NCBI RefSeq assembly: GCF_000219625.1
Contig: NC_018217.1
Span: 496,001 to 560,000 of the forward strand
DNA from: Zymoseptoria tritici IPO323
Lineage: Eukaryota; Ascomycota; Dothideomycetes; Mycosphaerellales; Mycosphaerellaceae
DNA length: 64,000 bases
Direction of reading: 5' to 3'
Part shown: piece after piece, positions 60,379 to 64,000 of the stretch
Numbering within the stretch: the first letter of the stretch is position 1
Layout: each line of letters opens with the position of its first letter
Notes under the pieces: model-generated
What the model saw: the letters and a program-made list of their open reading frames with translations, nothing else
Database searches by the model: none
Told to the model about the DNA's origin: nothing
Translations under genes and position numbers: made by a program

Positions 60379-62819
60379 TCATCGTCTCATATCGTCAGGA
60401 TCACCGTACGGATCTCCACTCATCCATTGGCAATGGCATGAGTTCGGCACAGGTTCGCCGTTCCTCTTGGCATGTCTTGCAGCAATCGTACCCGTGGCCG
60501 CTGCGTCAGCTGTCTGTATCGGATCGAGCTCGTCCAAGTACACCATAATCGGCTTGCCGTCCGGACCGGGCGCCCAGTTCGCGTGGCCATTGTCGAGGAT
60601 CTGATACTGCTGACAGTACGGCTGGGGACTCTCGGCTAGTCGACGCTCCTCGATTTTGACGACGAACGGCATATCCGGGTATCGGGCGGGGAGTTGTCGC
60701 TTGGGTTTCTGATGCATGCTGTTTGCGTACGCCGCTCGCTGCTTGGCTCTCATGGCTTCGCCGCTGGCCCAAGGAGGAAGTTCGGACGCTGGTCCTGTGT
60801 AGACCGCCGTGGTAAATGGGTTGACGATGGTTTTTGTGATGATATCCGCTGCGGCCGTGGTCGTTGCAATGTCCGCCGTTGTGCCGCTTGAGCTCTCAGA
60901 GCCTGTAGTCGGACTATCCGTCACGGTAGACGAGCTTGCGGAGCCTGCCTGTGTCGACGGAGGAGGTGTGATCGAACTCGAGCTGCTGCTGGTTGTGAGG
61001 GTTACTGATGGCTCATTGACATAGATGAAGCCTTCCACGAATGTATCGTTCCAAACGCAAAACCACGGCTTTTCGCCAGGCGTGAGCGTTTGCTTGCGGC
61101 CTTTCCATGCGTCGGGAACTTGGAAGCTGGAACCAACGAAGGCCTTCTTCGGCGGGCCTCGCTTGCTCGGCCCTGCTAGGTTGATACTGCCCTCTGGTAC
61201 AACCACGACTTTGTCGTACCACGATTGAAAGTAGAATGCCAGTCCATTATCTTGATCATCGTTGTCGAGGACAGTCAAAAATGATGAGAACTGGGTGTCC
61301 ATGTACGCCAATTGCGCACCGGCGGCGATCGATGGGTCGTCCGAATTGTAGAAGAGTGTTGCTCCCATGCCTTGGTCGGGATCCGACGATTCGACGATGG
61401 ATATGCCCAGCTTGGGATTGGGTGCCAAGTTACAGTCCCAGGCCATCGCCAGGTCTCGGTTGGCCAGACAGTCGTTTACAACCTCCTCGGGATCTCCAAG
61501 GGTGAGAGCAAAAGTGCCCGTAGGAGGACCGCCTGACGTGGGTGATGGCATGAGACTAGCATCGTATAGCGACGTCACGACGGTAGTCGTAGCAGCCCTG
61601 GTTCATGTTAGCAAAGATAATGTCAAGAGATTTCCTCGACAACATACTTTGTGGTTTTGGCACTCTTGCCTCCGGCTTTGTATCCCCCAATTACACCGCC
61701 GAGCACAGTGGCGATGAACAGAAAGACACCAATAACGAGCAGTATCACCCAGAAGGGTATGCCACAGAAACGTGTCCACCGTCTTTCTCGCCATGTTCTC
61801 TCCTTCCATGTTTTATGTTGCCAACTCTTCTTGGCACTGCTGCCAGTCGCACTTGATGTGGACAACATCCGAGTCATACTGTGCGCGACGGAGTTTCGGT
61901 TTAGAGCAGACTCATCCGTCATAGATTGCTGTACTGGTGTCGGGCTGGGCTGGAGTGTGGTGTGCATAAGCGCCATCGTGGGGTCTGACCCTTCCACTGG
62001 AGCTCGGCTGTGTAATGTTGGCGGTAGTAGAGGCATCTTCTCTGGCCCGTCTTCTGGATATCGACTGTAGGGCGGTAGTTGTTCTGTGTGTCCAACCTCA
62101 TCGATAATGCCCTGGTCCTCGCCGTCCGGACCTAATCGCCGAGTATAGTTCTGTCCCAAACCAGGGAATCCAACCGGGACCGGGTTCGGTCGTATCTGGT
62201 CTGCGTCGTCATCGTCGGCATCGACGTCGTCCAGGTCTATAGCTTGCGGGTACATAGCGTATGGGTGTTGGGGGAGATTCTGTTGAAAGGACTGTCGTTG
62301 TGACGGATGTCGTGCTGAGGATGCCGCCGTCCGCGCGCTGGGTGATCTCGGCATCGTTGCTTGGGTATATAATCCATACGGATGGCTCGGTCCCGCTCCA
62401 AACCTCGGGCTATCTGTCTGTGCGTATATCCGTGACGACGCCGTTGACAATGTACGATGCGCAAAGTTGGATTCCGGCTCGAATTCGAGACTGTTCCCTC
62501 GTTCCGGTTCGACGTCCTCGGGGCTGGCAAAAGGGTTCGCACGATTCCCTGATTTCCGGACAGAGTCCCTCGTCCCACTCGCTCCCACCGGCGGTGCAGG
62601 GGCGTAATGTGCAGACACCGTCCGTATAGGTGTTCCATCCTCCAAGTCTTCCGTCGCGCCGTGGCGCGCTGCCCTCTCCTCACTGTTTCTCCCTGCAGTC
62701 GGCCGGAAGCCGTCGGCTACACCAATGTCCCAGTCATCCACCTCAAACTCATCGCTGAACACATCTGTTCGCTCGTTGGCCGGGTTCTGGTCATCGTCCA
62801 GCAGAGATCTCCGGTCCAT
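60379..62819 (-). CDS. DUF7820-like single-pass membrane protein
   Basis: Exons 61648-62819 and 60379-61597 (50-nt intron GTATGT...CCAG) give 796 residues. The first ~350 residues are disordered and charged, followed by a basic WQHKTWKERTWRERRWTRF segment and a membrane span (IPFWVILLVIGVFLFIATVLGG, residues about 358-379). A GG-rich exit and a large extracytoplasmic domain follow, with conserved DCLANRDLAMAWDC, FYFQSWYDKVVVVPEG and CVWNDTFVEGFIYVN, then a Ser/Thr-rich linker and a final Cys-containing block. It has no signal peptide, so it is probably type II. The large domain resembles the fungal DUF7820 group of unknown role. Confidence 0.78.
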
Positions 62820-63725
62820 TGCGAAGTGAGCGGCTGGCCGGGGGGCCGAGCACAGCCTCCTCGAGGCAATCGCGCAACAAAATGAGGCCCTGGTGCCTGT
62901 GGATAATGGTCGTTCGCGCCGTGGGATCTTCCGATATCTCCAGAAATGGTATGTAGCGAGTGTGAGTGGGTGAGATGTTGAGCGAGAGAGGCCTTGGGGT
63001 CGGAGGGAGTCGATACGGGATGGGTCCAGTCGTGACGGCGAACCCTTCCGCTCAGACTTGGCGTTCTTGCCGATTCTACTTTATGCGCTAAGCGACCTTA
63101 GTGAAACTCTACCTCGCGCCGCGGTACGATCATGAATGAGGGGAAGAAACAACCGCACGCTTGCATGGTCGACAATTCCAACGAAAGAGAGCGTTCGACC
63201 AAGACTCCAGAAACAACACGTCCATGCTTCCGAATGATCCTCAAAGTCGATGATCACACGGTGCGTGGGACTGCCGGCCATTGGTGACCGGGCTGTTCAT
63301 TAGCGCCCTGGATTTAGACCAGCTGCAGCCCGGCTGCTCGCATTCACGGATAACCTCCAATCGCCAGCCCTGCAATCATTCCGTCACCTTCATATCAACG
63401 AGTGTGTCGTAGGCATGAGGCTGCCGGAAACGCCGATACCGACTGCAACATGACTCCGCACAGCGTGGTCAACTGGTGGCCTCGACCATTCGCGAAGTGC
63501 AGCAGAAGAAAGTCGCAAAGTACCTGTTCTCGGCAGATGCTGTGAAACGCCCCACAAAGACGACATGTTTGGTGGGTATATGAAGTGCTGACAACTGATC
63601 CTAGGAGCCTTGCCTTCTAAACTCTCTGCTGTGCCAATTGATCCTGGCAACAGCCTTATCCTTCAAAACTCCCTATACATGTCCCTGCGCTTTGGTCATC
63701 CGTCAAGGTCTTCACTCAATGACCC
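62820..63725. other. Intergenic, nothing recognised
   Basis: 906 bp between the membrane protein start and the end of the HMG-CoA synthase gene; ORFs here are short and unsupported. Confidence 0.45.
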
Positions 63726-64000
63726 TCACTCCTTCTTGACCTCGTATTCTCGCCTGAACATGTCGTCCACGTTGGTGAGGTAGTATGTGTTTGGCAGTAT
63801 CGTGTCGACGCTGCCCTTTGGCTTGAAGTCCTTCTGAAGGTGTGCCTTCTCGCGGAGATTGCACATCTCGTCGTAGACCTCTGGCGCAACCACGCGGCGT
63901 GCGTCGAGTCTCTCTTGGAGGTTGAGGTTCTTGGTGATTTCCTCGGTGCTGCCCTTGACCTTGAGCGAGAAGAGCGATGAAGCGAGACCAGATCCGTAGG
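63726..64000 (-). CDS. ERG13: HMG-CoA synthase, C-terminal part only
   Basis: The last 90 codons are inside the window; the rest lies beyond 64000. The sequence YGSGLASSLFSLKVKG, LNLQERLDARRVV and PNTYYLTNVDDMFRREYEVKKE is the signature C-terminus of 3-hydroxy-3-methylglutaryl-CoA synthase, which condenses acetyl-CoA with acetoacetyl-CoA in the mevalonate pathway. The stop is TGA at 63726-63728. The mevalonate route supplies the dimethylallyl diphosphate an IPT would use, but at 23 kb distance this is probably coincidence. Confidence 0.93.
   Translation of the reverse strand, partial: YGSGLASSLFSLKVKGSTEEITKNLNLQERLDARRVVAPEVYDEMCNLREKAHLQKDFKPKGSVDTILPNTYYLTNVDDMFRREYEVKKE

Noticed and set aside
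1..64000. CRISPR array or bacterial operon structure
   Set aside because: Gene spacing, introns and protein families are eukaryotic; the tandem repeats are contiguous and lack unique spacers.

Overview
This window looks like nuclear DNA of a filamentous ascomycete, most likely a Dothideomycete. The signs are spliceosomal introns of about 50-60 nt, a CFEM cell-wall protein, a Zn(II)2Cys6 regulator, fungal housekeeping genes (CCDC174, biotin-protein ligase, COA4, MGM101, HMG-CoA synthase) and an AT-rich array with a repeat-induced point mutation (RIP) signature. The class is an inference; the kingdom and phylum are much safer.

Left part (1-23.5 kb) is an accessory compartment. It holds fast-evolving acidic or low-complexity proteins (1-8 kb), a SNF2-family ATPase (8.2-11.0 kb), a ten-exon gene whose short introns are nearly copies of each other (11.35-12.67 kb), and a 1449-aa coiled-coil protein with internal tandem repeats (13.4-17.7 kb). 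A GC-rich near-palindrome, AACGAGC-S-GCTCGTT, recurs through this part inside introns, intergenic DNA and exons in more than one reading frame. The coiled-coil gene is followed by decayed sequence, a satellite of about 130 bp monomers (19.04-21.76 kb, with a 260 bp higher-order unit) and, in inverted orientation, a relic of the N-terminus of the same coiled-coil gene (22.06-22.29 kb).

Middle part (24-37 kb) has a CFEM/GPI cell-wall protein, a damaged sulfotransferase-like gene, CCDC174, two small secreted proteins and a secreted M3-family metallopeptidase.

The 36.6-48.7 kb segment is the best candidate for an undescribed pathway. It holds a LOG-family phosphoribohydrolase, an adenylate-type isopentenyltransferase, a Baeyer-Villiger-type flavin monooxygenase, a 2-oxoglutarate/Fe(II) oxygenase and a Zn2Cys6 regulator that carries an in-frame stop. 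IPT plus LOG is the core of cytokinin synthesis; the two oxygenases could modify the product. No P450 is present.

Right part (49-64 kb) is mostly conserved housekeeping genes (BPL1, COA4, MGM101, a DUF676 lipase, a NUDIX hydrolase, a DUF7820-like membrane protein, the C-terminus of HMG-CoA synthase), together with a decayed RRM gene. Exon boundaries were derived by hand from splice signals, reading-frame phase and family fit.
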